From Phoebastria nigripes (lineage: Eukaryota; Chordata; Aves; Procellariiformes; Diomedeidae), in contig JAYKAV010000410.1 in assembly GCA_035582835.1 (NCBI GenBank), positions 41,892-105,891 of the forward strand: a stretch of 64,000 nt of DNA. The letters run 5' to 3'. The notes beneath the pieces are model-generated. The model was given only the letters and a program-made list of their open reading frames with translations, made no database searches and was not told the origin of the DNA. Shown piece after piece: positions 48,601 through 57,780 of the stretch. A program made the translations under genes and the position numbers. Every line of letters starts with the position of its first letter. Position 1 is the stretch's first letter.

Positions 48601-51054
48601 TAACATAATCTTGCAGTAAATATTGACAGCAGCAATAGGTAAAATTTCAGTAGTGTAAATCAGGTGTTTCACCAAAAAGGAAGAAGAATCTTATCCTGAA
48701 TGGTTATTCATTAAGCCATCAAATTATTCAAGGCAAAGCTAAAAATGTCTGAAAACAATTGTAACTTTCTATTTCTTTAACAGCTTAAATACTAAATATA
48801 GTCTGTGGTCTAATTTTATTGTGAGCCCATATGAGAAGTTTTACCTTAATTCTTTCTCTTAACAATCTGAGATAAAGAGACAAAGATGCAAAGGAAACAA
48901 GATCATTCTTATTGTATTCAGCTGCCTTGGAGGTAGATGAAATCCACCGATGCAGCACTGTGGCAAAACTGACATAGCTTTTGCTTGTACAGTGCATGTT
49001 CCATGGATAAAGTTACTACTCCACAGTTCTCAAAACTTGGCACCTGCATGCTGATTAACATGAGATTTAGGTGAGGGCTGAGGGGAGTGGATTCCCACCA
49101 ATACTGAGGCTTTTAGGAAATAAAAACCCTACAGATATTGCTATTAGAGAGTGATAAAAACACAATGTATGAATGAAAGAAGTTAAGGGGCAGAAGTAAT
49201 ACAAATAACACACAAAAATATTTATGTAGACCTATGCAGAAGAACCTAGAAATAAACATGAAGTAAGGGGTTAAAATAAAATTCCTTTAGCATGGCTACT
49301 GAGAAATGCTGATTTTTCAGAAGGCAATACTCAGTGATTATTCACAGTCCCTATGGCATTTGCTCATGTCTGGAAAGAACTGAATTTACTCCATTCACGA
49401 ATTACATCTGCGTTTGTTAACTCTGGAGCTTTGATTTAAAAATACTGCACCAAAACTGCATAAGAAAAAAAAAAACAGACCAAACTAAAAGAAAATTCAT
49501 GTAAATCAAATCAATCTATCAATTATTCATCCCAGTAAACTACTGGCTAAACCGAAGTTCTGATTTCAGAAGAGTTTGATAGGTATTTCTCTACGTATTT
49601 TTAGCTAAGGAAGGAGTAACATTCCCTTAGAATATTAACACCTTAGAGTAAAATTGAATGTATTCTGTTATACATTTAACATCAATGAAAACTCTGACAC
49701 ACCCAAAGACCATCCTATAGAGATGGAAGCCTACACATGCAAATACCAGTTAGACAAGAATCAGTCTATACTTTTACAAATACATGGGATTAGTATCATG
49801 CTGATTAGCTAGCTATCATAATACCTGTCTCAGTGATCAATATTCAAAGCTTATCAAATCTTGTTTTTAGGATTAGTGTGGCTTTATTCTGCATGTTGTC
49901 ATCAAAGTAAAGATTGGATCTTTACCCCAAGGTGTTCATAACAGCTGGATTTGCTTCTAATACTATTTACACTGAACAGCTCTGCCATGCATAAGATGTC
50001 CAAATTTTGCAGATAACATATTGTAAATGAGCAGAGATCAAACTGGCAAACTAGGTAATAATGGAGAAGTGAGACAACATTAAAGAGTGGGGAAGAAACA
50101 CAATCTGTGTTAAAGCACTTTTTCTTAATTATACAGTTTGCTTCACTTCATACTTTGTCTTAAGTGAAAACAAGACACAGTGCATAAATAGAAAATCAAC
50201 ATGGAAGGGTAATGGAGACAACTTTACAAGAGCAGATGAGCAGAAAAAAAGGACTGCTTCAGGTGTAAGGCAGAGAACAGAAGAAGAAACAGTGGCATAA
50301 GGACCAGAAAAAAGAATGAGAAGAGGGGGATTATAAAGGGTAGAAAACAGGAAAAACTAATATTTAAGCAAAGGCCCATACAAGTATGGCTCTGGGGTTG
50401 TGACTTTTGGTTTTATGTTTCTCTCACTTTTACATCTGGTCTATAGCAGGGTGAATTGATTAAATTGGTGGAATTACTGGTGATATACATCCAACATGAA
50501 GAGTGCAGGATCGGCCATGAGTTGTGAAAGAAATTTGAGGCAGAGGCTGAAAGGAGATAGCTGGAGTTCTTTAAAGTAACATTTAGATAGTTTGCTTAAA
50601 GCTGGAGAACAAGGGAAACAAAAGAAGTGAAGACAAAAGATAAAGACGACAATCTTTCACATTGAATACACAAACTGTATTCAACCCTTCTTTAGATGAT
50701 GGAAATGCAAAGCCTGTTAACATCCCATCTGTTTTATCCTTGGACTTGATTCATTATTAACACTGGATTTACTTCTGATTTTATACCATCAACCTTTCAG
50801 TAATTTATTTACTATACAAGCAGTGAGACAAATAAGGTTCTTTCTAGTCTGAATTCATAATTCTACTGTCTACTATTTGCTGTCATATTACCTTGCCAAC
50901 AAGCACCAACTGTCAGCTGCATGGCTATGTGTGAAGGGTGGATAGGCCAATCATTGGTCACAAGGTAAGGTTCATATGTTGTTCCATCCATGTATAATGT
51001 AACAACGGGAAACTCAACATTGACAACGTAGTAATGCCATTCTTTATCACAAAT
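21403..51054 (-). CDS. CLSTN2: calsyntenin-2 (alcadein-gamma), 3' half, nine exons joined
   Basis: Joined minus-strand coding exons: 51054-50892, 36386-36220, 32706-32558, 31101-30878, 26592-26422, 25812-25667, 24203-24080, 22468-22284 and 21630-21403. Lengths 163, 167, 149, 224, 171, 146, 124, 185 and 228 sum to 1557 nt, exactly 518 codons plus TAA, and phases agree at every junction. From family knowledge, calsyntenins are type I membrane proteins of the postsynaptic and secretory membranes, with two cadherin repeats, an LNS domain, a further ectodomain, one membrane helix and a tail that binds kinesin light chain; they are shed and then cut by gamma-secretase. Here the end of LNS, the ectodomain, the membrane helix (about residues 386-407 of this part) and the tail are visible. 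Assignment to CLSTN2 rather than CLSTN1 or CLSTN3 rests on [11 protein letters not shown] after the helix, [17 protein letters not shown] and the C-terminal LPY. The 5' half lies outside the window. Confidence 0.95.
21482..21534 (-). repeat. CLSTN2: GAG/GAA triplet tract coding 17 glutamates
   Basis: This is a purine triplet tract on the coding strand within the last CLSTN2 exon, with pure GAG runs of five and six units interrupted by GAA. The interruptions should reduce slippage, but length variation between species is likely. Confidence 0.95.
21631..22283 (-). other. CLSTN2 intron between transmembrane and tail exons
   Basis: 653-bp intron, donor gtacat and acceptor tgtactgtag. Nothing else recognised. 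Confidence 0.9.
22284..22468 (-). CDS. CLSTN2: CLSTN2 exon: transmembrane helix and first kinesin-binding motif
   Basis: Two bases complete Val, then 61 codons: [20 protein letters not shown] and on to LGVYRIR (membrane helix about residues 386-407 of this part, with basic stop-transfer residues after it), then [16 protein letters not shown] and [16 protein letters not shown]. The W-acidic motif DWDDSAL is the first kinesin-light-chain binding site of the family, and NPME resembles the phosphotyrosine-domain (X11/Mint) binding motif. The acceptor was chosen at 22469-22470 after a strong pyrimidine tract (cccttttccaccttttgttccag) because only this one fits the phase-1 donor of the previous exon. 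The donor gtacat at 22283 gives phase 0. Confidence 0.95.
22469..24079 (-). other. CLSTN2 intron, stalk to transmembrane exon
   Basis: 1611-bp intron. The 52 bases before the acceptor stay open in the transmembrane frame but are intronic by phase. No repeat recognised. Confidence 0.88.
24080..24203 (-). CDS. CLSTN2: CLSTN2 exon: juxtamembrane stalk
   Basis: 41 codons plus one base, phase 0 start [20 protein letters not shown], then [21 protein letters not shown]. Acceptor is tctcttgtgccag and donor is gtatgtg. It encodes the short stalk between the folded ectodomain and the membrane, where family members are shed before gamma-secretase cleavage (family knowledge; the cut site itself is not visible). 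DHVNHM and [12 protein letters not shown] are calsyntenin hallmarks. The final single base joins the TT start of the transmembrane exon to give Val. Confidence 0.93.
24204..25666 (-). other. CLSTN2 intron
   Basis: 1463-bp intron. No exon or named repeat seen; two single Ns (25082, 25286). Confidence 0.88.
25667..25812 (-). CDS. CLSTN2: CLSTN2 exon: ectodomain, YRNW and [13 protein letters not shown] segment
   Basis: Two bases complete Gly, then 48 codons [20 protein letters not shown] to [16 protein letters not shown], ending in phase 0. Acceptor is accatttcag and donor is gtaagc. The IRYRNW and [13 protein letters not shown] blocks are among the best conserved stretches of all calsyntenins. 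The open frame continues into the intron after NLE, but the donor and the next exon (starting VNILHSS) show that this continuation is not coding. Confidence 0.95.
25813..26421 (-). other. CLSTN2 intron
   Basis: 609-bp intron without recognisable features. Confidence 0.9.
26422..26592 (-). CDS. CLSTN2: CLSTN2 exon: ectodomain with [10 protein letters not shown] segment and NST glycosylation sequon
   Basis: Two bases complete an Ala codon, then 56 codons [20 protein letters not shown] to [13 protein letters not shown], then one base of a Gly codon. Acceptor is gtgttcacag and donor is gtatgttc. [18 protein letters not shown] is nearly diagnostic of CLSTN2 within the family. An N-S-T sequon (residue 283 of this part) is a likely N-glycosylation site in the lumenal or extracellular region. 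Reading on into the intron gives an open frame past the donor, but the phase of the next exon fixes the end at 26422. Confidence 0.94.
28360..29480 (+). pseudogene. broken CR1 reverse transcriptase reading frame
   Basis: The coding remnant covers most RT motifs in two main blocks: 28360-28731, and from about 28734 onwards in another frame through FADDTK to an in-frame TAG at 29090-29092, after which the same frame stays open into the N gap. The endonuclease part and the RT start are missing through 5' truncation. RT motifs downstream of FADD include the [15 protein letters not shown] block. With one shift, one stop and no 5' end it cannot encode an active enzyme. Confidence 0.88.
29482..29681. 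other. assembly gap, 200 N
   Basis: A run of exactly 200 undetermined bases lies inside the CR1 element. The round length suggests a placeholder and not a measured size. Flanking sequence on both sides is CR1 in the same orientation, so the missing piece is presumably CR1 as well. Confidence 0.97.
30390..30545 (+). mobile_element. MIR/CORE-type SINE-like fragment
   Basis: The stretch holds gtgggaaactgaggcaca, then acaagtcagtagcagagctg and a short tail resembling the typical MIR-like 3' half. The phrase order fits an ancient tRNA-derived SINE, but the copy is short and degraded. It lies in a CLSTN2 intron. Confidence 0.5.
30878..31101 (-). CDS. CLSTN2: CLSTN2 exon: membrane-proximal ectodomain, CFGEDVC segment
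   Basis: One base completes Gln, then 74 codons [20 protein letters not shown] through [14 protein letters not shown] to DLKEHDR, and one base of the next codon. Acceptor is tatttttcag and donor is gtatgtg. The CxxxxxC pair, the [15 protein letters not shown] strand and [10 protein letters not shown] are calsyntenin signatures. This part is extracellular or lumenal. It is followed by a 4.3-kb intron that holds the CR1 insertion and the assembly gap. Confidence 0.94.
31102..32557 (-). other. CLSTN2 intron
   Basis: 1456-bp intron without recognisable features. Confidence 0.9.
32558..32706 (-). CDS. CLSTN2: CLSTN2 exon: ectodomain after LNS
   Basis: 49 codons plus two bases, phase 0 start [20 protein letters not shown], ending RRLKLSSKV and CA of a Gln codon completed by the next exon. 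Acceptor is ttcccctag and donor is gtaagtt. YHFNPSQS, the acidic MEGDD turn and [17 protein letters not shown] are highly typical of CLSTN2. No ATG-to-stop frame shows this exon because it lacks an early ATG, so it is easily missed by an ORF search. It belongs to the membrane-proximal half of the ectodomain, N-terminal to the CFGEDVC segment. Confidence 0.94.
32707..36219 (-). other. CLSTN2 intron
   Basis: 3513-bp intron. No named repeat or exon recognised; short open frames are unremarkable. Confidence 0.88.
36220..36386 (-). CDS. CLSTN2: CLSTN2 exon: end of LNS domain and helical linker
   Basis: Two bases complete a Gly codon, then 55 codons in frame from [19 protein letters not shown] to [10 protein letters not shown], with donor gtgagg and acceptor ttcttgcag. 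The first part ([20 protein letters not shown]) matches the last strands of the calsyntenin LNS domain. The second part ([20 protein letters not shown]) has a CxxxC pattern and looks helical; in the family this joins LNS to the following beta-rich domain. The exon ends in phase 0. An opposite-strand open frame covers the same bases and is a shadow. Confidence 0.93.
39145..39480 (-). mobile_element. old CR1-like fragment, minus orientation
   Basis: The stretch holds degraded CR1 3'-region phrases read in reverse: aagcaatccactccaatgac, then tggaagtttattcctaat, and gccaggctaaacaaggcc. The match is by recall of avian CR1 3' UTR text and is imperfect. It lies inside the 14.5-kb CLSTN2 intron. Confidence 0.5.
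41725..42380. repeat. unrecognised dispersed repeat, copy 2
   Basis: This is the partner of 17115-17715, inside the 14.5-kb CLSTN2 intron. It is collinear with copy 1 from the cttta-ccc-ggtcacc block through the cagaaaaggcagtatgctgc block near 42320. Minus-strand frames in both copies share short peptide-like text (GGxPSRxGxDxSSS), which may be just shared DNA or a decayed coding stretch. No terminal inverted repeats or TG...CA ends could be fixed by eye. Confidence 0.7.
42823..42838. repeat. (TTG)5 microsatellite
   Basis: Five TTG units in a T/G-rich stretch of the 14.5-kb intron. Confidence 0.9.
44394..44420. repeat. (GCT)9 / (AGC)9 microsatellite, intronic
   Basis: Nine uninterrupted GCT units on the plus strand, read as CAG/AGC on the CLSTN2 strand, in the 14.5-kb intron. 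The poly-Leu and poly-Ser/Ala frames across it are repeat artefacts. Confidence 0.95.
45400..45545 (-). mobile_element. MIR/CORE-type SINE-like fragment, reverse orientation
   Basis: The stretch reads as a decayed reverse MIR-like unit: gtgacctgaggaaaaatcac, then tttatcctcacagagtaagg, attctacttccttgctgc and ggaaagctctcgagaatc. Order and spacing fit an ancient SINE. Orientation is by comparison with the fragment at 30390. Confidence 0.5.
46748..46785. repeat. 19-bp direct tandem duplication
   Basis: cttcactctctgcttgtct occurs twice back to back with no mismatch, a recent small duplication in a pyrimidine-rich intronic stretch. Confidence 0.95.
50892..51054 (-). CDS. CLSTN2: CLSTN2 exon: LNS (laminin-G-like) segment, first exon in window
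   Basis: 54 codons plus one base, starting in phase 0 with [20 protein letters not shown] and ending GACWQ plus the first base of a Gly codon. Acceptor is a pyrimidine-rich tract ending ctttcag and donor is gtaatatg. The text (CDKEW, a YMDG turn, a GACW cysteine) is the end of the calsyntenin LNS fold; the two visible cysteines (residues 2 and 52 of this part) may be disulphide-bonded, which I infer from the family. It precedes a 14.5-kb intron, and the phase-1 end fits the GA-GGT start of the exon at 36386. The preceding exon was not found in the window. Confidence 0.93.
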
Positions 51055-54000
51055 CTGAAAGACAGAATGCAAAAGAAAAATATTAATTAGCACTTATGGT
51101 CAGGTGACTAATTTTTATATCCCATATGTTTTTTAAATTGTATTGTTTCCAAATTCTACACATAGCAAAAAAGTAACATTGCAATTTATACATCACTAAA
51201 ATTAATGAAAGTTAAACCAATGTTGATAAATACTCGTGGTATACTTCGAGAATATATTTAATAAATAGAGGCATCTTAAAACACACTCTTTGAAAACAAG
51301 ACATGGATAAAACAGAAAAGTCAGACAATTTGGTATTTGCTCTGTATTTTCACATTTGTTAATACATAATATTAGCTTCTTAATGTCTATATCGACTTTT
51401 GAGAATACAAAACTGTATGTAAGAGATGCATACTTGGGATGTATCGGCATAGTTACTGGGGATCCCTATTAGCTTTAAATTAAGAAAATATATAGCACTT
51501 AGTCACTAGATTGATGAGTTATTATCAATGATTTGATTCAATTGTCATTAAAAACTTATTGCATTAGTACTTAGAAAGTCCTATGCAATGCATCTGGACC
51601 TCCATAGTGCTAGAAGGACCTCTGTTGTGCTCTGCATGCACACAGATGGACAAGTAGTCTATGTGTCTACCTGATTTGGGCAGGAAACTCAAATCTTCTC
51701 TATGCTCCATCTTTTGGCCTTGAGCTTTTTCCCAGGTAGTCGGCAAAATGATGATCTATATGGTTTCACTGATATACATCAGCTTTGAAAAGCAATGGCC
51801 ACAGTCACAACACACTTTCAAGATGGCAATATTAGTGCCAAATCTCATGAATTTCTGAGCTAGACAACCAGGGATTACTGCAAGATGGTCAAATTCGGTT
51901 TTAGTTCAGAAATGTACAGCTAGCTGAATCAGTGCCTCTGAAGACAGAAGTCTAGTGTGTAAATATCAATGCCCGCCCAATTCTTTTTTCCTTCGTTGTA
52001 TCTTTCAGATTTAAAAGTTCAAAGGAATAAATCACAGCAAATTGGTAGGATGGGTGGGCTGTTTTTAAAAATAAAGCAATAGTTACAATCATGCTGCTTT
52101 CAATTCTGTAGAGATACTTGTTTTGATGTATTAAGAAATGGAAGTGCTTGAATGCAGATATCCTTGCTGTTTCATAAAGGCAAGCAGAAAAGTGATGTTT
52201 AAACATAACACTTCGTCCTTGGCCAGGTTAAGTGCTATCTGCTGCAATATCTGCCCTTTGAAAACAAAAGCTAATGTTTTGTTCCAGAAGACATTTCAAC
52301 AAGAACTTAATCACTTCTATTTCAAACGGATACATTTATTACTGCAGACATCATAGCTCCACAGCAAGAGATAAATGCAGCAAGGGGCTGCTAGAGTCTT
52401 CCTTTTGTAAGCAATAGACAGCACAAACGTTTTCTGAAGGTTAAATGAACTGAAACCAAAATTGAAAGTAAATAAATTGGAAGACTGAAAACTTTATTGA
52501 ACAAACAGCAATCACGAATAGTATTATGCAGTCCTCCCTTTCAAGGAGGACTTGAAAAAAAAACAGCTTGCCAAGTTTCCTGACCTGATCATTAGAATGT
52601 GATGCATCACAGCCGCATGTGTCAGACATTTTATATAAAACAAAACGAATGATGTGCCTGAGTTTGAGAGACCTTGCATGACAAAAACTACAGGCGCTAA
52701 TACTTGACACTCTTCAGAGAACTGTTCCAGAGTATTTCTGTTTTGCAACCCTAAACTGCATCACTTGGGATGCCCCAAGTGCTATTAACTGAGTGGGCAA
52801 TCCTCCTCATATTTACCCGAAGCAAGAGCACTTTAATATAGCAAACCCAACATTTTGGGATGTCATACACAAAGAGCATGATAATGTGTAGCTAGTCCGA
52901 CTACTCTATTGACTGACCAATAGGGCAGCTACATTTTTCAAAGAAAATGCTTTCTGGAAACACAAGATTACATAAATTCCACAATTCAGGACTCCAGCAA
53001 CCGGGCTCCAGTGCTTCCATGAAAAGTGCAGATGTCCAACTGAGATGTCCACACTAGACAAAGTACTTACTAACCTTTATTTTTTCTGATACATTCTGGA
53101 ACATAAGATGGTGCAAGCGTAGACAGCTTGGTGAAGTTCTCAAACCATCACTTGCATGCTTTTCCTTAAATTTCAACACATAAATACATCAAGTTTTATT
53201 TTAAAGGGAATTTAGGCACTTAAAGTCTCAGCTTGGTGCTTCCTGAGATTTCAAAAGCACCCAAGTTGGTCAGGCGCTTAATTGTCATACGATTTCAATA
53301 CAGCTTAGGTGCACAGACACATGTATATTCCACCAAAAGATCTTTAAGTATCTGTACTGGGTCCCAGCGTAAAAACAAATATTCTACAAGGAAACAATAA
53401 AATTATTTAAAAACACTGGAATACATACCAGTAACTCAGCAGCAGGTAGTATTTCATGCCTGGACATTTCACAGGCAACAAAATAATGAAATAAATAACT
53501 GTGGAGTGTAATTTGTTATGCTGTCATTTCAGACACCTTCTTCACCTTCTTAACATAGGAAGTCAATTTTTAGCCTGCATGCATTCCACAGTGGCAATGG
53601 AATGTAATATGATTGCAGTGAAGCCATGAAAATGAAATTATAAAATACACTAGTTTGGCAAATAAAGAAATTTTAATCATCTCAAGTAAGAACTTTATTT
53701 AAAAAATCTAATTTATAAAGCTATCCTAATGAGGTAAAATTACAGATGAGTAAGCTTGGCTTTCAAAGATTGCTGGATGGCTAGGTTGGTCTAATCACTC
53801 TATCATGTCAGTCTGCCTCTAAAATGTACTAATCAAATCACAGTGAATTAACCAGCTTGAAGTCTTAGTGCTGATTACAAGCCATTGCATTGGAATATGC
53901 TTTTATGAAACAGATGAAAACAGACTCAATATAAATCTTATGAAGTAAGTTTCCCGAGACATTAAAGCTCTTAGCATCTTCTGATGAAGAATGTCAGAGA

Positions 54001-54794
54001 TTTTTCTGTTTTAGATTGGAATGCTTAGGAACGGACTGAAACCAAAGTACTCTGGTCTGAGAAGCACATGGTGCTTAGAAACAGACTTTGTTGGTCTGCA
54101 AAATGTCTCTTTTTACGGCTTTGTACATAAGGGCTAGGCATGCACACATGACAGCATGCACTTTACAGCTTACGGCTTTTTTAGCCTCACTTAGGTCAGC
54201 TGGGGCGTACTCACGCAAAACGGACCTTTCACCTGTTAGACTAGATACACAAAGAGAACTTGTACTTCAAGAAGTGTCCCAGTGCCTCAGTTCAATACTG
54301 AAGGGCCATGCATGTTCGCAACCCTCTGACCAGCTTCCTGAAAGTCCCTTAAGTAATGTTCAGCAGACCACTGAGTTTGACCACGCAAAAAGCTCTGCAC
54401 ATCCTGTCAGTGCTACTCAGTGCATACTTTGAGTCTATCCCTTTAGAGCTAAGAAAGCAGATATTACTTCCATCTTTCTGGTTTGTGTGACTTTGCTGAG
54501 GAAGTGTTCTCAGAATACACTCAAATTACTCAAATACACTCAAAAAGCAGTAAGAAGAAAGAAGAAAAGGAAGGCAAGGAAAGCTCTCTACTTACTATAA
54601 ATAGCACTACTTAGTGCAGGTATGAGACACAAACTCCTTCTTTCTGCCTAAGTGGTCTGAACTGTTATTTTCTACAGGTTATTTGAAGAAAGCACCTTAA
54701 TCCAGCTCTAAAAAACAGAGCATGCCACTCTGTTCACTTCTTGATGCCTTTTGTAGTGTCTTAACATGCTCTGAACCTCTCAACATCCCCCCCT

Positions 54795-55332
54795 TACTCA
54801 GCATTCATTAGACCACATCTAAAATACTGTGCCTAGTGTTGGACCCCTGAATACAAGAAATACTTCGATAAACTGGAGTGAATTCAGTGGAGGGCCAACA
54901 AAATGGCCAGCTCTTGCCATGTGAGGAGAGGCTGAGGGAACTGGGCTTGTTTAGCATGGAGTGGGGCAGCATTCGGGGGATGGAAACAGCAGCCTTCCAG
55001 TGCCTAGCGAGAAGTTACCAGGAAGACAGAGACAGGCTTTTCAAAGTGGTGCATGCTGTGACAAAGAGGCAATGGACATACATAAATTGAAACAAGACAG
55101 ATTCAGACTGGATATAAAGTAAGCCTTCATTTCACCATGTGGACAGTCAAGCAGTAGAGCAGGCTGCCCAGAGAGGTTGTGCCTCCATCCTTGGAGATTT
55201 TTCAAGACCTGTCTGGATAAAGGCCTGAGCAATCTGGTNCAAGCTCATAGCTGTCCCTGCTTTGAGGAGGAGGTTGGGCCAGAGACCTCATGAGGTCTCT
55301 TCCCAGCTAAATTACAATTCTGATTCCATAAA
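54795..55332 (+). mobile_element. CR1 LINE 3' fragment, old copy
   Basis: It begins in the CR1 coding end (gaccacatctaaaatactgt, then ggagggccaacaaaatgg), passes ctgaggg, ggaaacagcagccttcc and caggctgcccagagaggttg, and ends in the 3' UTR phrase gaggttgggccagagacctc, gaggtctcttccc. Substitutions and small indels destroy the frame. It is antisense to CLSTN2, in the intron upstream of the exon at 51054. Confidence 0.85.
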
Positions 55333-57699
55333 CACCATTATACTGAAGGTGATAAAGGGAAACAGCGTCACTCTGATGTGGCATTCTTCTTAAACAGGGG
55401 AGATGTTCAAATCCTCTTAGCCACAGGAATTAGCATTCAGGGTTACTATCTTAAAGGTGACTGCTGCAACCACCAGGCTATGAGGTACAGCAGCAACACT
55501 ACCACTGTCTTCCTCTGGCCATATTTTGGAAAAGAAAGACTAACCCCTCCAAAGTTCTTGAAAGGTGCGTAAGATGTCTCCATGCCCTGATGTGTGATGA
55601 CTTTCTTACATAAAAAACTCCTACCATGACATATTTGTGGGAGGTTATGTGGACATTATTTCTACATGCACATTCCACCATGTTTTGAAAAACTGGATGT
55701 CATTTGTCATTGACGCTGGCAACACGGATGTTTATGAATCAGATCCTCTTTAAAGGATGACGAATGTATAAGGCTTTATTTTAAGTTTGCACTCCTTTCA
55801 CATAAAGATTAGAAGATGTTCTATATTTATACCAGCTTTGATGAGAAGTAAAAGTCTAGAGAGTCTAGAGAATAAAATCTGTGCATTCATTTCAGAACCA
55901 CAACTACTGGCTACTCCAATGGACTGCACAAAGTGCACGTATTCTAGTATGGAGGTGTTTGTAACTACATAACAGGAATGCAAGTCCTCTTCCAAATTAG
56001 CTTCATGCTTTTGGAAAAGCTATACCTTGGTGGAGGCAGAACAAATTCTGGCTAAGCAAGACTTCTCTGAAAACTTGGTATGCCCTACCCCACAGACATT
56101 GTCGCTTCCTTTGTTCCACTCTTGCTTACCTAGTGCCAGCTTCACAACACTTCTCTTCTGTTAATTGCTGACTACTAATGATGTGAACTGGGAGGCTCAC
56201 AAGAATAAGAACAGAACTGCTTTGCAAAACAGATTTTTAAAATTCCCTTTTAGAAATAAACCACCCCAAATCCTAAATTCTCTGTGGGAAAAAAAAATCC
56301 CAAATTATTGGTTTTCATCAGTCACGATATTTCATTGTAAACATACTTCAGACATAAAAGAGAAAATAAAATTTAAAAAAAAAACCAAACAAACAACAAG
56401 GTGAAGGTACAAACTGTAACAATTTCATTTGAAAATGCTAAAATTCTTTCAACCTAACTGGAGTGCTCTTTTCCATCTTTTCTTTCATTGTGATTTGGCT
56501 AGTATCAGCAGAGTGGTAAACACTTCGAGTTAAGCTAAGTTTTCTTTTCTGAAAGAATTTTCCACTTCAAGTATTTGCAAGCAGCAATAGAGGAATTTAT
56601 CCTCTAGGTAGCTCCCTCATTCTTATAGCCCTCTGATACGCAGCCCTCCCATCTGTCTTTCANACATTTTTTTTTCCAGTACCTCTATTATTCTTTCCCC
56701 TTGCTACGAGTTCTAGCATTTTATATTTTTACCTTCAGCATTTAATCTATTATAGCACCGTAAATATTAATTGATATCAAAACAATAAATTCAATACCAT
56801 TGGAGCTTTTTTTTTATTCTGTTCCTTCCCCCCCCACACTTTCTGTTTTGTTTTTGTTAAAATATACTGCTAACAAACGGGTCAGCTGACTGGGTCACAT
56901 TCTTTCACTAACTCTCATGCAAATTAGGCTTAATTCCAGTCTTATTAACTGATTCAAATAGACAAATGTCCTCTCCAATGGTTGTGCATGTCTAGAAAAA
57001 TGCAGTCTACAGAAGGTGAAGAAGGCACTGCTTCCACTAAGAAAGAGTCGCAGCACATCATCTCTTCATTAAGAGGTTGAATTATTATCACACTTATTAA
57101 TTAATAGTTAATATTATTAATCACTGTTATGCTTTTATTAACAGCAACACTTTCTCTTTGGATGTAGATTTACTATATTTATAAATCTGCAAGTCCTTCA
57201 GCAAGCAAAACATTTACCTCAAACCCTTTGTATGCTCCTGTACAGAATATGTACAGTGCTTATACAAAAACCTTAACAATGGAATATTTTCCTTATTTGC
57301 AAGCATGTCTCGATAGGCCTGATGGAGGTCATCATTGTGAAAACTTTGTAAACGTGCAGAGACAACTCAGGCTCTGTGTTTTTATCTCACTTCAATAAAG
57401 AAGACAACAAATGCAGGGAATCTCTCTTTGATCTTATGCTTAAAGGCATTAGCATTATCCACTCAGTTACAGCACCCAGATCAAACCCTCTGCCCTGTTC
57501 TGAAAGCAGCCACATGCTTTGTAAATCTGCTTCGAAGCATGGCACCCATTACCCTTGTTCAGAGTACAGAAAGCAGATCATATTTGGATGGGGAGAGGGA
57601 TATTATTTTGAGTTTAAAAAATACCACGTTTTTCTTTCCATTGCCAAAATAATCCTTTCTGAAAGAGCTTTGTAAAAATTTACAAATAAATGGTTCCAA

Positions 57700-57780
57700 T
57701 ATATTATGATAAAATTTTTTGTATATATTTTGGTATAACAAAATATTTTTATTATATATTTTTGATATATTTTTATAGCA
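57700..57780. repeat. very AT-rich low-complexity tract
   Basis: Almost only A and T, with repeated atatattttt units. It produces spurious frames on the minus strand. Confidence 0.85.

Larger units (their letters stand above)
36387..50891 (-). other. CLSTN2 14.5-kb intron
   Basis: Long intron inside the LNS-coding part. It holds an old CR1-like piece (39145-39480), dispersed repeat copy 2 (41725-42380), the (GCT)9 repeat and a MIR-like piece (45400-45545). No additional exon is needed because phase 1 to phase 1 joins into a continuous conserved text [12 protein letters not shown]. Confidence 0.88.

Noticed and set aside
21403..51054. Assignment to CLSTN1 or CLSTN3 instead of CLSTN2.
   Set aside because: The tail and exon texts [20 protein letters not shown] and the LPY end fit CLSTN2 best; CLSTN3 lacks this tail type and CLSTN1 differs in the HNLDF and post-membrane blocks.
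54088..54432. Plus-strand 114-codon frame.
   Set aside because: Intronic, no recognisable family, ordinary base composition; no evidence for a nested gene.
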